A stretch of 64,000 nucleotides of DNA from Paenibacillus lemnae (GTDB taxonomy: Bacteria > Bacillota > Bacilli > Paenibacillales > Paenibacillaceae). The translations under genes and the position numbers were made by a program. The stretch spans positions 248,001 through 312,000 of the forward strand of contig NZ_JABBPN010000003.1 of NCBI RefSeq assembly GCF_012933385.1, given 5' to 3'. Of this stretch, positions 43,443 through 52,721 are shown piece by piece (the first letter of the stretch is position 1; each line of letters opens with the position of its first letter). The notes under the pieces were generated by a model, which was given only the letters and a program-made list of their open reading frames with translations, made no database searches and was not told the DNA's origin.

Positions 43443-46400
43443 TTAAATACCCTGCATAGGCCATCCGGTCAAGGGTGCCTCTGCTGAGATAGCGGTAGAG
43501 CTGGTCTCGTTGGCATTGCCTACTGCCAGAATCACTACTTTATAGCTGCGGTTTGAATCTTGCAGCGGCGCACCCAGCACATTGTTAACGTTCAGAGGCA
43601 GGTTAACACTAATCGTTCCCTCTTGAGGATCAACTTCTGTATAATTGCCTTCCGCAACGGCTGCGGCTCCCGATTCACCGAAGCTTTGTTCCTGCGGAAC
43701 AACCATGACGCGGTACTTCCCGACGTTGACGGATGAGGAGACGGAGAAGGAAACAGCAACATACTGAGCGACCCCGTTCTCGGAATAGACATTTGCGCTT
43801 ACATTGATTGGTGCGGCCACTTTCGTACCCTCCAGAGTAATGGAAGGATACGGTGGACCCGACAGGCTGTTATTGGCCGCAACCCCGTCACTGCTGACGG
43901 ATAGTACAAACACTTGATAGGGGGTCATGTTGCGAATACGGTCACCATTTACATCTCTGGAATCCGACGTCAAGCTCTGATTGAAATCTCGTCCGGTTTT
44001 GTCAAGAGACGTATAATTCTGCGGGCTCACTGCATTGGCTGAGGCCAGTGTAAACGTCTCTGCATTGGCAACCTTAACGACATATACACGATATCCACTG
44101 ATGCGGGATTCATTATCGGCTTTCTTGAACGATATGATTAAATCCCGCCCGTCATTGTTGTTACCATCATCGGCGGCTGTAACATTAGTAACAGCAGGAA
44201 CTGCTGTATTGCCCGTCAGCGTGATCGAAGGCGAATAGGAGGACAATGCATAGGTGCCTGCATAGCTGCCGCTGCCAACAGACAGGACGAATACCCGGTA
44301 TGCAATTCCATTTTGAATCTGGTCACCGTTCACATCTCTGGCCGCCGATGAAAGGTTAGCAGTCAAATTGCTGCCTGTTTTGCTGACGTAAGTATAATTG
44401 CTGCTGCCTACATTGTTCGCCCAGGATAGGTCAAAACGTCCGGCATCACTATTCTTGACGACGAGAACGCGATAGGAATCGATGACCGTTTCATTGGCAG
44501 CACGGTTGAAGGTGACGCGCAGATCTCGTCCGTCATTGTAATCGCTGATGTCATTGACCGCAATGTTCGTGACTGCAGTGACAAGCTGATTTCCTGTCAG
44601 GGTGACATATGGTGAAGACGATGAGAGTGTATTGCTGTCAGCATTACTACTGCTTACAGAGAGCACGAAGATCCGGTAGCTGCTGCCGCTGCGGATATAA
44701 TCACCATCGGTATCTCTGGTTACCGCAGAGAGCGTCTGGCTGATATTATAGCCGGTTTTGTTGACCTGCGTATAATAGTAGCTCGACAAGTTATTGGCGC
44801 TGTTCACGTCAAAGCTGGAGGACCTGTTGTATTTCACGGCAAATATCCGGTAATGACTGATATTGCTTTCATTGTTGGCCCGGTTGAAGGATATCCGGAG
44901 ATCCCGTCCGTCATTGAAGTCGCTGATATCGCTGGCGGCTACGTTCGAAACCGGGTCCACTCTATTACCGCTGAGCAGCATAATTTCATTGGAGGCAGCT
45001 GAGAGAACGTGGTTCGCCGCTGAACCGCTGCTGCTTACAGCCATGACATACACACGATAATAAATTCCGTTACGGATGGCTGCTCCGTCGACGTCACGCG
45101 ATCCTGAGTTCAGAGCATGAGTCTGATTATTTCCGGTTTTGCCGACAGTTGTATAATTGCTGCTGGATATGTTGTTCGCTCTGTTCAGGTCAAAAGATCC
45201 TGAATTGGTTGATTTCACAACGTAAATACGGTAAGAACTGATGCTTGATTCGTCAGTCACTTTGTTGAAGCTGACTCGCAAATCTCTTCCATCCCCATAG
45301 TCGCTGATGTCAGTAACCTGTGTAATGACTGGTACAGCGGAAGAGCTGCTGTTCAGCGTCAGCGATGAAGAAGGAGATGAGAGCTTGCTCGGCATGGTGT
45401 TCTCATTGCTGCTGACGGACATCACATATACGGTATACGGTACACCGCTGCGAATCAGTTCACCCGACGTGTCTCTGGCCGAAGAGCCGAGATTCAAGGA
45501 GAGTGTGGTGGAGCCGGAACTGGTTCTTGATACATTGGTATAGGATGTACTTGGCAAGGACTTGGCTGTGTTCAAATTAAATCCGGAAGCATTCTGTGTC
45601 TTTACGACAAACACACGGTAGGTAGAAATATTGTTTTCCGATGCCGCACGGGTGAACGATACCGAGAGGTCGCGTCCGTCCCCGAAATTGCTCACATCCG
45701 TCGCCCGTACATTACTTACAGCATCTACGGCACGCTGGTTCAGCAGTGTCAGGGGTGCGGACGCTTTGGACAGCTGGGAAGAGCCGCTGAACTTGCTTAC
45801 AGCCAGAACATAGGCGACATAAGCCTGGTTCTCACGAATCATCTCGCCGTCCGTGTCACGGGAGGTTGCCGTCAAATTCAGCGATGGATCGCTGCCATTC
45901 GGAAATACGGCAGCATAGCTGGAAGGCGGCACATTGAACGCGGAAGCCTCATTAAAAGCAGATGCTTTTGAGGATTTTACGACAAATACCCGGTACTGGG
46001 ATGCCTGATGCTCATTGTCAGCTTTGGAGAAGCTGACCTGCAGATCCCGGCCATCTCCGCTGTCTCCGATATCTTTTAACGTGATGTAAGTGACAGGCCC
46101 GAGACTGTTATCTGGTGCGGAGCTGTCCGATGTCGTGACGGTAACGGTTTGTGTTCTGGAGTTCCATCCGATCTTTTCACCGAGTGCTTCACTCACAAAA
46201 CGGACCGGTACCATGGTTGTTCCTTTCAGGTTTTTGGCCGGAACATCCAGGGCTGTAAATTTGCCGTTAATAGTTGCTGTTTTGGCATTAATCTTGAGTA
46301 CGATGGTGGAGTTGTCTCTTACGGCTGTTACGGTTTGGGTCTTTTGGTTCCAGGTTACTTTTGCGCCGAGCTTCTGAAAAATAACCCTCATCGGCAGCAT

Positions 46401-46553
46401 AACCCGGTTCTGGATCATGATGGGCGGCTGTGGCGAAGACAACCGGACTCCGTCAATGACAACACTGATGGGAGCTGCTGCCTGAGCCTGCCCCTGAAAT
46501 AACAGCGGCAGAATACAGACGACTGTCAGAATGACAGCCCAAAACTTTTTCAC
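43443..46553 (-). CDS. Secreted protein with copper-amine-oxidase-type stalk domain and seven DGRDL repeats
   Basis: The 1036-residue protein has a signal peptide ending AQA-AAP. A copper amine oxidase N-terminal-like domain follows (PF07833 type, about 35-145), with two halves showing IMIQNRVMLPMRVIF and TTMVPVRFVSEALGE. Then come seven ~125-residue repeats. The first six share a D-x-DGRDLxxSF start followed by a YRVFVVK strand; the last is degenerate. The fold is probably FN3-like. GTG 46553 has AAGGAGG 8 nt upstream. No catalytic motif is visible. Likely a surface or matrix protein of this organism's cell envelope; partner unknown. Confidence 0.85.
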   Translation of the reverse strand: MKKFWAVILTVVCILPLLFQGQAQAAAPISVVIDGVRLSSPQPPIMIQNRVMLPMRVIFQKLGAKVTWNQKTQTVTAVRDNSTIVLKINAKTATINGKFTALDVPAKNLKGTTMVPVRFVSEALGEKIGWNSRTQTVTVTTSDSSAPDNSLGPVTYITLKDIGDSGDGRDLQVSFSKADNEHQASQYRVFVVKSSKASAFNEASAFNVPPSSYAAVFPNGSDPSLNLTATSRDTDGEMIRENQAYVAYVLAVSKFSGSSQLSKASAPLTLLNQRAVDAVSNVRATDVSNFGDGRDLSVSFTRAASENNISTYRVFVVKTQNASGFNLNTAKSLPSTSYTNVSRTSSGSTTLSLNLGSSARDTSGELIRSGVPYTVYVMSVSSNENTMPSKLSSPSSSLTLNSSSSAVPVITQVTDISDYGDGRDLRVSFNKVTDESSISSYRIYVVKSTNSGSFDLNRANNISSSNYTTVGKTGNNQTHALNSGSRDVDGAAIRNGIYYRVYVMAVSSSGSAANHVLSAASNEIMLLSGNRVDPVSNVAASDISDFNDGRDLRISFNRANNESNISHYRIFAVKYNRSSSFDVNSANNLSSYYYTQVNKTGYNISQTLSAVTRDTDGDYIRSGSSYRIFVLSVSSSNADSNTLSSSSPYVTLTGNQLVTAVTNIAVNDISDYNDGRDLRVTFNRAANETVIDSYRVLVVKNSDAGRFDLSWANNVGSSNYTYVSKTGSNLTANLSSAARDVNGDQIQNGIAYRVFVLSVGSGSYAGTYALSSYSPSITLTGNTAVPAVTNVTAADDGNNNDGRDLIISFKKADNESRISGYRVYVVKVANAETFTLASANAVSPQNYTSLDKTGRDFNQSLTSDSRDVNGDRIRNMTPYQVFVLSVSSDGVAANNSLSGPPYPSITLEGTKVAAPINVSANVYSENGVAQYVAVSFSVSSSVNVGKYRVMVVPQEQSFGESGAAAVAEGNYTEVDPQEGTISVNLPLNVNNVLGAPLQDSNRSYKVVILAVGNANETSSTAISAEAPLTGWPMQGI

Positions 46554-46767
46554 ACACTTGACCTCCTTAAAATGCTGAATCAATTGGTTAAGATTACCTC
46601 TATTATATGACAGATCGGACAGGAGTAAAGTTTCAGAAGATAAGACGATATTAGAAAAATATTTTTTATGTGGGGCTTTTTATTCCTGTGCTAGAGCGGC
46701 TTTTCACGGGTTATGTCATGGAATTGGCTTGATGGACATGGTATAGTGGACACGAAAACCAAACAGG

Positions 46768-48543
46768 ATGGAGCTGCAGCATATAATGGATACACCGCGC
46801 TCTTCAAATAAGAAGAATAATCAGAGAACCAACCAACATAAAGGCCGTTCAGACCGTGCAAAAACACCTCTTCGGGAGTCGGGAAAAAGCGACCTCATGC
46901 GTGAGAGGGACCTTCAGCTGCGTAAGACAGAGCATTCGGAAGCTGGTAGTAGGTCGCAAAAGGAGCAAAAGCCGGTAATGCAAGTTGGACAGAATCCAGG
47001 AGCACAGAATGGAAAAGCTCCGGCTGGGGCGTCAGGGAAAAGCACTCGAAAGGCTGCCCCTTTAGGGAAACCGGCAGGTCAGCACGGCCGACCCAGCAGC
47101 TTTGGCGGGGGGAGAGGCGGTGGTAAGGGGAAAGGCGGACAAGCTCCCGCACCCTCCCGGCTGCGCCCGTCCTCCCGTGACAATGCAGAGGAGCTTGCGC
47201 CCGGTGATGTGATCGTGGTCACAATAAAACGGCTGGGTATCAATGGCGAAGGTGTGGGCTACTACCGCCGCAAGGCAGTATTTGTGGACGGTGCGCTTAC
47301 GGGAGAAGTCGTCAAGGCCAAGGTACAGGAGCAGCAGCCGAAGTTTATGAAAGCCCAGCTGCTGGAAGTGGAAAAGCGCTCCCCGCAGCGGATCGAGCCG
47401 CCTTGTCCCGTGTTCGGCATTTGCGGCGGGTGCCAGATTCAGCATATCTCGTATGAAGGACAGCTGCAGGCGAAGACGGACATGGTCCGTGAGGCGTTCA
47501 GCCGCTATGCGGGTCTCGAGGCTGTTAAGATCAAGCCGATGCTCGGCATGGAGCATCCATGGGATTACCGGAATAAAGCCCAGCTTCAGCTGAAGCGCAG
47601 GGGCAGTAAGGTGATCGCCGGCCTGTATCAGGCCGAAAGCCATGACATCGTGGATATCAGCGGCTGTCCGATCCAGCATCCGAAAGTGAATGAAGCGGTA
47701 GAGAAGGTTAAAGCCGTGCTGGAGGAGCTGAACATTCCGCTGTACAAGGAGAATGGAAGCAAGGACGGGGTGCGGACGGTCGTTGTCCGTCACGGCTTCC
47801 AGTCTGGCGAGATGCAGGTAACGCTCGTCACTGCGGGAAACAAGCTGTCAAGGCAGGAGGATGTGGTGCAGATGCTGCGCCTCGCACTGCCGGAAATCAG
47901 CGGGATTGCGCTTAACATTAATCCGAAGAAAACATCGCTAATATTCGGTGACCGGACCATTAAGCTATGGGGAGCAGATACGCTGCAGGAGTCACTGAGC
48001 GACCTGCAGTTCTCCCTGTCACCGCGGGCATTCTTCCAGCTGAATCCGCAGCAGACGGTGAAGCTGTACGAAGCTGTGCGCGGCGCAGCCGGGCTGACCG
48101 GCAAAGAGAGCGTGATTGACGCATACTGCGGCACAGGCACGATCGGACTCTGGCTTGCGCCATATGCAAAGGAAGTGCGGGGCATCGAGATCATCCCCGA
48201 AGCGATCGAGGATGCGAAGCAGAATGCCGTCCGCAACGAACGGGATAACATCTCGTTCCATGTGGGGGAGGCCGAGGAGCTGCTGCCGCGCTGGGTCAAG
48301 GACGGCCTGTCACCTGACGTCATCGTCGCAGACCCGCCGCGGACTGGCCTGGATGCCCGCTTCCTGGACACCGTGCTGCGCACCAAGCCGAAGCGTTTCG
48401 TCTACGTGTCCTGCAACCCGTCCACGCTCGCGAAGGACTGCAAGGTCCTGCTGGACGGCGGTTACAGCCTGAAATGGGTGCAGCCGGTGGATATGTTCCC
48501 GCAGACGAGCCATGTAGAGTGCGTGGCGCTGCTGGAACGATAA
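46768..48543 (+). CDS. 23S rRNA (uracil-C5)-methyltransferase, RlmD/RlmCD (TrmA) family
   Basis: This 591-residue enzyme carries a long basic, low-complexity extension (residues 1-135, rich in Lys, Arg, Gly, Ser) before the usual TRAM domain (about 141-200). The iron-sulfur cysteines appear in CPVFGICGGC, with the fourth in the later SGCPIQHP. The methylase domain shows DAYCGTGTIGL and ADPPRTGLD, and the catalytic Cys is in YVSCNPSTLAKD near the C-terminus. It methylates uridines of 23S rRNA. ATG 46786 is an alternative start with GGAG at longer spacing. The extension is unusual and may bind RNA. Confidence 0.9.
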   Translation: MELQHIMDTPRSSNKKNNQRTNQHKGRSDRAKTPLRESGKSDLMRERDLQLRKTEHSEAGSRSQKEQKPVMQVGQNPGAQNGKAPAGASGKSTRKAAPLGKPAGQHGRPSSFGGGRGGGKGKGGQAPAPSRLRPSSRDNAEELAPGDVIVVTIKRLGINGEGVGYYRRKAVFVDGALTGEVVKAKVQEQQPKFMKAQLLEVEKRSPQRIEPPCPVFGICGGCQIQHISYEGQLQAKTDMVREAFSRYAGLEAVKIKPMLGMEHPWDYRNKAQLQLKRRGSKVIAGLYQAESHDIVDISGCPIQHPKVNEAVEKVKAVLEELNIPLYKENGSKDGVRTVVVRHGFQSGEMQVTLVTAGNKLSRQEDVVQMLRLALPEISGIALNINPKKTSLIFGDRTIKLWGADTLQESLSDLQFSLSPRAFFQLNPQQTVKLYEAVRGAAGLTGKESVIDAYCGTGTIGLWLAPYAKEVRGIEIIPEAIEDAKQNAVRNERDNISFHVGEAEELLPRWVKDGLSPDVIVADPPRTGLDARFLDTVLRTKPKRFVYVSCNPSTLAKDCKVLLDGGYSLKWVQPVDMFPQTSHVECVALLER

Positions 48544-48547
48544 GTGG

Positions 48548-48586
48548 AAGAGTCCGAGAATCGCTATGAGGTTCTCGGACTCTTTT
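48548..48586 (+). terminator. Terminator after the rRNA methyltransferase gene
   Basis: AAGAGTCCGAGAA pairs perfectly with TTCTCGGACTCTT, followed by TT and a T-poor tail. Confidence 0.88.
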
Positions 48587-48602
48587 GCCTGAATGCGGTT
48601 AT

Positions 48603-48674
48603 CCACACACAATGAACTCGAAAGTGGCTTGTGCTCTGGAATGTATGTGGTTTTCCACATACATTGAGCTCGAA
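48603..48674. repeat. Imperfect direct repeat containing a perfect 11-bp inverted repeat
   Basis: CCACACACAATGAACTCGAA (48603) is repeated at 48655 as CCACATACATTGAGCTCGAA. The second copy's left part also forms a perfect inverted repeat, AATGTATGTGG-TTTT-CCACATACATT (48640-48665). It lies upstream of the next gene; operator or decayed mobile remnant are both possible. Confidence 0.6.
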
Positions 48675-48793
48675 TGCCTCTAAGCTGCCTGCTATGATTG
48701 ATCTTTTACGCGGCCTCATGGACAATAGTGTTATGGAAGTATCACATCAATCCATATACCAAAAATAACTCACGTATCAACTTAGGAGGAACT

Positions 48794-49363
48794 ATGTCCT
48801 GGAGCAAATTAAAACAGCAGCTGGAGAGCTTTCTCAGTCCGGCGTTACAGGGGAGAGTCGAGTATCGTGCTGCCGGTTACCGGTATTCACCCGACAAACC
48901 CGGACTTTGTTATATCTCAGTCGATAAAAAGAATGTACTCTATATGGGTGACAAAGCCAGCGTTATCAGATGGTATGAGTCAGAGCTGGACGTTAAGAAT
49001 GATGCAGATATCCAGATTCCGATCACCGGTGAGGAAATAGAAGCGGTCAGAACAAGTGCCCAGGGGAACGTTCCGGAGGATCGTTTACACGTCATTGCAA
49101 GAAATCGAAAGATGACTAAACTTGCTAAGGAGCTTTTGTCCGCCCAGACCACATTAAGCAAATCTAATTTTATCGTTACAGCGAACAAGTTCTTATCTAC
49201 TTCTATAGAAGAAAGCTTGGAGAGCCATGATATCTTGTTGAATATTCTAGCCTTGGCGGACCGTCGGGTTGGGAAAAAGCGGATCTTGAACATGACGGAC
49301 TCGATAAAGTCCAAGCATCCCGCTGTGCAGTATTTTTATAAACTGCGGTTGGGTACGTGTTGA
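48794..49363 (+). CDS. Conserved hypothetical protein (SF0329-like)
   Basis: The 189-residue soluble protein starts MSWSKLKQQLESFLSP, includes YRYSPDKPGLCYISVDKK, and ends with the LADRRVGKKRI segment. This pattern recalls a conserved family of unknown function found in Firmicutes. No enzyme motif or membrane segment is seen. TAGGAGGA lies 5 nt before ATG 48794; in-frame upstream ATG 48698 lacks a site. It is 24 bp before the CLC gene, so the two are probably co-transcribed. Confidence 0.75.
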   Translation: MSWSKLKQQLESFLSPALQGRVEYRAAGYRYSPDKPGLCYISVDKKNVLYMGDKASVIRWYESELDVKNDADIQIPITGEEIEAVRTSAQGNVPEDRLHVIARNRKMTKLAKELLSAQTTLSKSNFIVTANKFLSTSIEESLESHDILLNILALADRRVGKKRILNMTDSIKSKHPAVQYFYKLRLGTC

Positions 49364-49387
49364 TCACTACATAGAGAGGAAATACGT

Positions 49388-50713
49388 ATGCAGAACCTAT
49401 ATAAGAAGTGGATCTTGTTAGCAGAGAGAAGAAGCCATCTCGCTTTATGGAGCACGTTTTTGAAATGGATTGTGCTGGGCGGGGCAGTAGGCGTGCTGGC
49501 TGGTACAGCCTCGGCTTTTTTTCTGAAAAGCCTGGATTACGTTACCAATGTCCGGATGGAGAATGGATGGCTACTGTTTCTGCTGCCGGTCGGCGGTGCA
49601 CTGGTAAGCTATATGTATATGAAATATGGTCTGAACAGCGCCAAAGGAAACAATCTGATCCTTGAGCAAATTGGTGAGGGGAAAGAGACGATTCCGCTGC
49701 GCATGGCCCCATTGGTGTTGTTTGGTACATTGGTGACCCACTTGTTTGGCGGTTCAGCCGGGCGCGAAGGGACCGCGGTTCAGATGGGCGGCAGTTTAGC
49801 CGAATGGTTCGGGAAAATCATACGAATCGACGCGGTCGATCGTAAAATCCTGCTAATGTGCGGTATCAGCGGCGGATTTGGCTCCATATTCGGGACACCG
49901 CTTGCCGGTACGATCTTCGGTTTGGAGGTCATCGCCATCGGCCTGATCAGCCACCGAGCGCTTTTACCCTGCTTCACGGCCAGTTTTATCGGCGACCTGG
50001 TTGCGACGCGCTTGTGGGGGGCTCATCATATCCATTATCAGATCGGTTTCGTTCCCGCCATAGAAATTCCGATCGTGCTCAAGGTCGTTCTTGCCTCCAT
50101 TTTATTCGGACTGGTCAGCCTCTTGTTTAGCGAGCTTACTCATGCACTGAAGCGGGTATATGCCTACTTGTTCAAGAACGCAGTATTTAAAAGCGCTGTA
50201 GGAGGCTTGCTGGTGATCCTCCTGGTCAGCCTTACGGGAAGCCGGGACTATCTTGGACTAGGTCTTCCGTTGATCGAGGAATCATTTCAGAGCGACGCTG
50301 CCCCATTTGCGTTTCTGTGGAAGCTTATATTTACGTCGGTCACGTTAGGGGCCGGATTTCAGGGCGGTGAGGTTACTCCCTTATTCGCAATCGGAGCTAC
50401 AATGGGCAACAGCCTTGCGGACATATTAGGGCTGTATGCACCTTTTCTGGCTGCGCTTGGTTTTATCGCTGTTTTTTGCGGAGCGACAAACACGCCAATC
50501 GCTTGCTTTATTATGGGTGTCGAATTGTTTGGTTCGGAAGGAGCCGTTTATATGTTTATCGCATGTATGGTCAGCTTCCTCTTCTCCGGTCATACCGGTA
50601 TTTATACATCTCAGCGGATCGGTGTCTCCAAAAGCCGCCTGTTAACTATTCCAGAGGGAACTACGCTCACTTCTGTAAAGAATCTGCGGCGGCAGCAAGA
50701 GAAGAAGGACTAA
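49388..50713 (+). CDS. CLC-family anion channel/transporter, possibly CLC-F-like
   Basis: The 441-residue membrane protein has the CLC fold pattern with ~11 hydrophobic segments. Key motifs differ from chloride-type CLCs. The first pore motif is KGNNLILEQI in place of GSGIP, the second is GREGTAVQMGG with the gating Glu, and the third is GGEVTPLFAIG. These resemble the fluoride/proton CLC-F branch, although no fluoride riboswitch is visible upstream. The N-terminal ~25 residues are cytoplasmic. Its 3' end overlaps the converging methyltransferase gene by 47 bp. Substrate is uncertain. Confidence 0.85.
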   Translation: MQNLYKKWILLAERRSHLALWSTFLKWIVLGGAVGVLAGTASAFFLKSLDYVTNVRMENGWLLFLLPVGGALVSYMYMKYGLNSAKGNNLILEQIGEGKETIPLRMAPLVLFGTLVTHLFGGSAGREGTAVQMGGSLAEWFGKIIRIDAVDRKILLMCGISGGFGSIFGTPLAGTIFGLEVIAIGLISHRALLPCFTASFIGDLVATRLWGAHHIHYQIGFVPAIEIPIVLKVVLASILFGLVSLLFSELTHALKRVYAYLFKNAVFKSAVGGLLVILLVSLTGSRDYLGLGLPLIEESFQSDAAPFAFLWKLIFTSVTLGAGFQGGEVTPLFAIGATMGNSLADILGLYAPFLAALGFIAVFCGATNTPIACFIMGVELFGSEGAVYMFIACMVSFLFSGHTGIYTSQRIGVSKSRLLTIPEGTTLTSVKNLRRQQEKKD

Positions 50714-51365
50714 CCTTTTGTGCAACCAGGGTAGTCATGGCATGCCGGTGCGGAATACCTGAAGAGCAGCAGTCAAAAATAATTTCCGCACTGTCCTGAA
50801 TCCGCCAGTCCCGGTAATGCGTAAGCAGTTCACCGGAATGCCATGGGAATGCGTATGGCTCTTTTTCAGGCGGCGGCGCGATAAAAGGTTTATCCACAAA
50901 TACATTCAAAACATGAATACCGTTAGGACGGGTAAACCTTTTGTAATTATCGAAGATGTCGCTGCGGTGCTCTGGCTTGATATAATGCAGCACGCCGCTG
51001 GAGAAGACGACATCGTAATATGTATCCAGCCGGTAGTCCAGAATATCTGCTTTCACGATATGAATTTGGACCCCGGCCTTGTCAGCTAGCTGCTGCGTCT
51101 TGCGAAGACCGGCATCCGAAACATCCAGTGCGGTAACCTCGTATCCATTTCGGGCAAAAAAGACAGCATCCTTCCCTTCACCGCAGCCGAGATCCAGCAG
51201 TTTCAGCCGTCTGACCGGCGGCATAAACTGCAGTACCTGGAAGCACGCTGCATTCGGCTCAACTCCCCAGTAATAATCCTCAGTTTTGTATGAGGAGTGG
51301 ACAATAACCTTGAAATTGATCTTTAGATAAGATTCTACTGCTGGTTGAGCAGGACGGCTGTGCAT
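50667..51365 (-). CDS. Class I SAM-dependent methyltransferase, TehB-like
   Basis: This 232-residue protein has the SAM-binding LLDLGCGEGKDAVFFARNGYEVTALD (motif I, about 55-80), DILDYRL and VVFSSGVLHYI, and resembles tellurite-resistance TehB proteins. Relatives methylate tellurite, selenite or small molecules. No good ribosome site precedes ATG 51365, so the true start may be downstream. It overlaps tail to tail with the CLC gene. Confidence 0.82.
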   Translation of the reverse strand: MHSRPAQPAVESYLKINFKVIVHSSYKTEDYYWGVEPNAACFQVLQFMPPVRRLKLLDLGCGEGKDAVFFARNGYEVTALDVSDAGLRKTQQLADKAGVQIHIVKADILDYRLDTYYDVVFSSGVLHYIKPEHRSDIFDNYKRFTRPNGIHVLNVFVDKPFIAPPPEKEPYAFPWHSGELLTHYRDWRIQDSAEIIFDCCSSGIPHRHAMTTLVAQKVSPSSLAAAADSLQK

Positions 51366-51406
51366 AAGTCTTCAGCACAGACTCACTGCCAAGCTCTTTT
51401 TCTTTA

Positions 51407-51435
51407 TTGGAAAATATGGAATCCATGTTTATGAT
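51407..51435 (+). promoter_or_regulatory. Sigma-A promoter with palindrome in the spacer
   Basis: TTGGAA and TATGAT are 17 bp apart, and ATGGA-A-TCCAT lies within the spacer. It would drive the small membrane protein gene. Confidence 0.6.
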
Positions 51436-51487
51436 AGATATAGCTTCTCATCATGAGCTGTCATAAAAACAAGAAAGGAATGTTGGT

Positions 51488-51805
51488 GTGAGAGGGGCAA
51501 CAGGACTGCTGCTGGCCGTATGGATTCTTCTCATGGGCTATCAGTATTTTACCGTTGAGCCAAAAGGGTTTGACGGAGTGATGATTCACTACATAGGCGG
51601 GTGTCTTTTATTATTTCAGCTGATCGCGTGGATGTTCGTGTTCAAGGTCCCCAAGGTGACCTGCGGATTTCTGGTGTTTCTGGGATTTGTATCGCTGGCT
51701 GTGGCGCTGGTTATGAATACTTCATATTATCTGTTCGCAGTGATTAACGCGGTTTTTGCAGTCATGAGCTATGGTGGTCACAGGGAACTGGTCAGGGCAA
51801 GCTAG
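51488..51805 (+). CDS. Small membrane protein
   Basis: The 105-residue protein has about four hydrophobic segments (near 5-20, 35-52, 58-74 and 78-96) linked by short loops. GTG 51488 follows AAGGAATG. It has no recognisable motif and function is unknown. A good promoter lies 53 bp upstream and a stem-loop follows. Confidence 0.65.
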   Translation: MRGATGLLLAVWILLMGYQYFTVEPKGFDGVMIHYIGGCLLLFQLIAWMFVFKVPKVTCGFLVFLGFVSLAVALVMNTSYYLFAVINAVFAVMSYGGHRELVRAS

Positions 51806-51856
51806 AAGAGGACTGCTGAAGCTGATGTATAGCTTTGAAAAGCCTTGACCGGAATA

Positions 51857-51896
51857 TGACAAAGAGCAGCTTCCATTGCGAAGCTGCTCTTTGTCA
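51857..51896. terminator. Shared stem-loop between converging genes
   Basis: TGACAAAGAGCAGCTTC pairs perfectly with GAAGCTGCTCTTTGTCA over a short loop. T-richness is modest on both sides. Confidence 0.75.
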
Positions 51897-51897
51897 T

Positions 51898-52530
51898 TTA
51901 ATTTATGCTGCCGTGCACCACACTTAGAATGTGTTCTTTGTTCTCCTGCACTTGAAGCAGGAGCGAAGAAGCCTGCGTCTGGTATCGGTCCTTCATCCCG
52001 GAGTCGTGCAGAGACGGAAGGTTGATCTGTACGGTCAATAACCCGGCTTGAGCAGCAGCTTCGAACAGAATGGCTCCGATGCCGAGATCGGAAGCGACAT
52101 TGTGATTGGAGGCTTTAGCAATACGGTAAGCGCAGCGGGATCCGTCCCGACAGGCTTGCATCAGGCGCAGCGGAACTTCAATGGCCTGGACAGCGGCTTC
52201 ATGGATAGCATCACGACGGCTGTGCTGTTCTTTCTCGGTCTCTTTGGGGAGCTTCATAGCTTCTACCAAGGCACCAAAGGAAGAGATATCATCCTGCATA
52301 AGCTCTTCGCACTGCTGGTATAAATCTTTCATTTGATCCACGGCAGCCATCATCTGCTCCTCAGCATGTTCAAATGATTCTCCTTGAGAAAAATTCCCGA
52401 CCATGGAGGTCATAGCGGCACCAAGCGCCGTGACCAAAGATGCGACACTGCCGCCGCCCGGAGTTGGCTGCAAGCTTCCGGTCTGCTCCAGAAAATCCTG
52501 TATCGAATGGTTCCATGACATTGATTTCAT
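51898..52530 (-). CDS. Cyclodeaminase/cyclohydrolase family protein (FchA-like)
   Basis: The 210-residue helical protein has the FTCD_C signature PTPGGGSVASLVTALGAAMTSMVGNFS (about 23-48). Relatives are formimidoyl-THF cyclodeaminase or methenyl-THF cyclohydrolase, which interconvert folate one-carbon forms. AAGGAGG lies 9 nt before ATG 52530. No other folate gene is adjacent, so the exact reaction is unknown. Confidence 0.9.
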   Translation of the reverse strand: MKSMSWNHSIQDFLEQTGSLQPTPGGGSVASLVTALGAAMTSMVGNFSQGESFEHAEEQMMAAVDQMKDLYQQCEELMQDDISSFGALVEAMKLPKETEKEQHSRRDAIHEAAVQAIEVPLRLMQACRDGSRCAYRIAKASNHNVASDLGIGAILFEAAAQAGLLTVQINLPSLHDSGMKDRYQTQASSLLLQVQENKEHILSVVHGSIN

Positions 52531-52721
52531 TGTCTGCGGCCTCCTTAGCGTCGATTATGGATTTTTTTAAATGCTGCTGCATTCCTATAGTTATATATAA
52601 CCGATCACGGACTTCATTTTCAGACGTCTTGTCATATATGTTAAAATTGAAGTCGCTGTTCATTCTGCTGTCATCCTGAACCGGGATAAGACGTGCTCTT
52701 ACAAACGCAAAGGAGGAAAAA

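Noticed and set aside
48598..48607. DnaA-box-like TTATCCACA
   Set aside because: A single copy without neighbouring boxes, dnaA or dnaN; not an origin.
48603..48793. Fluoride riboswitch upstream of the CLC unit
   Set aside because: The conserved GGNGAUGG and GGCUGAUGA segments are not present.
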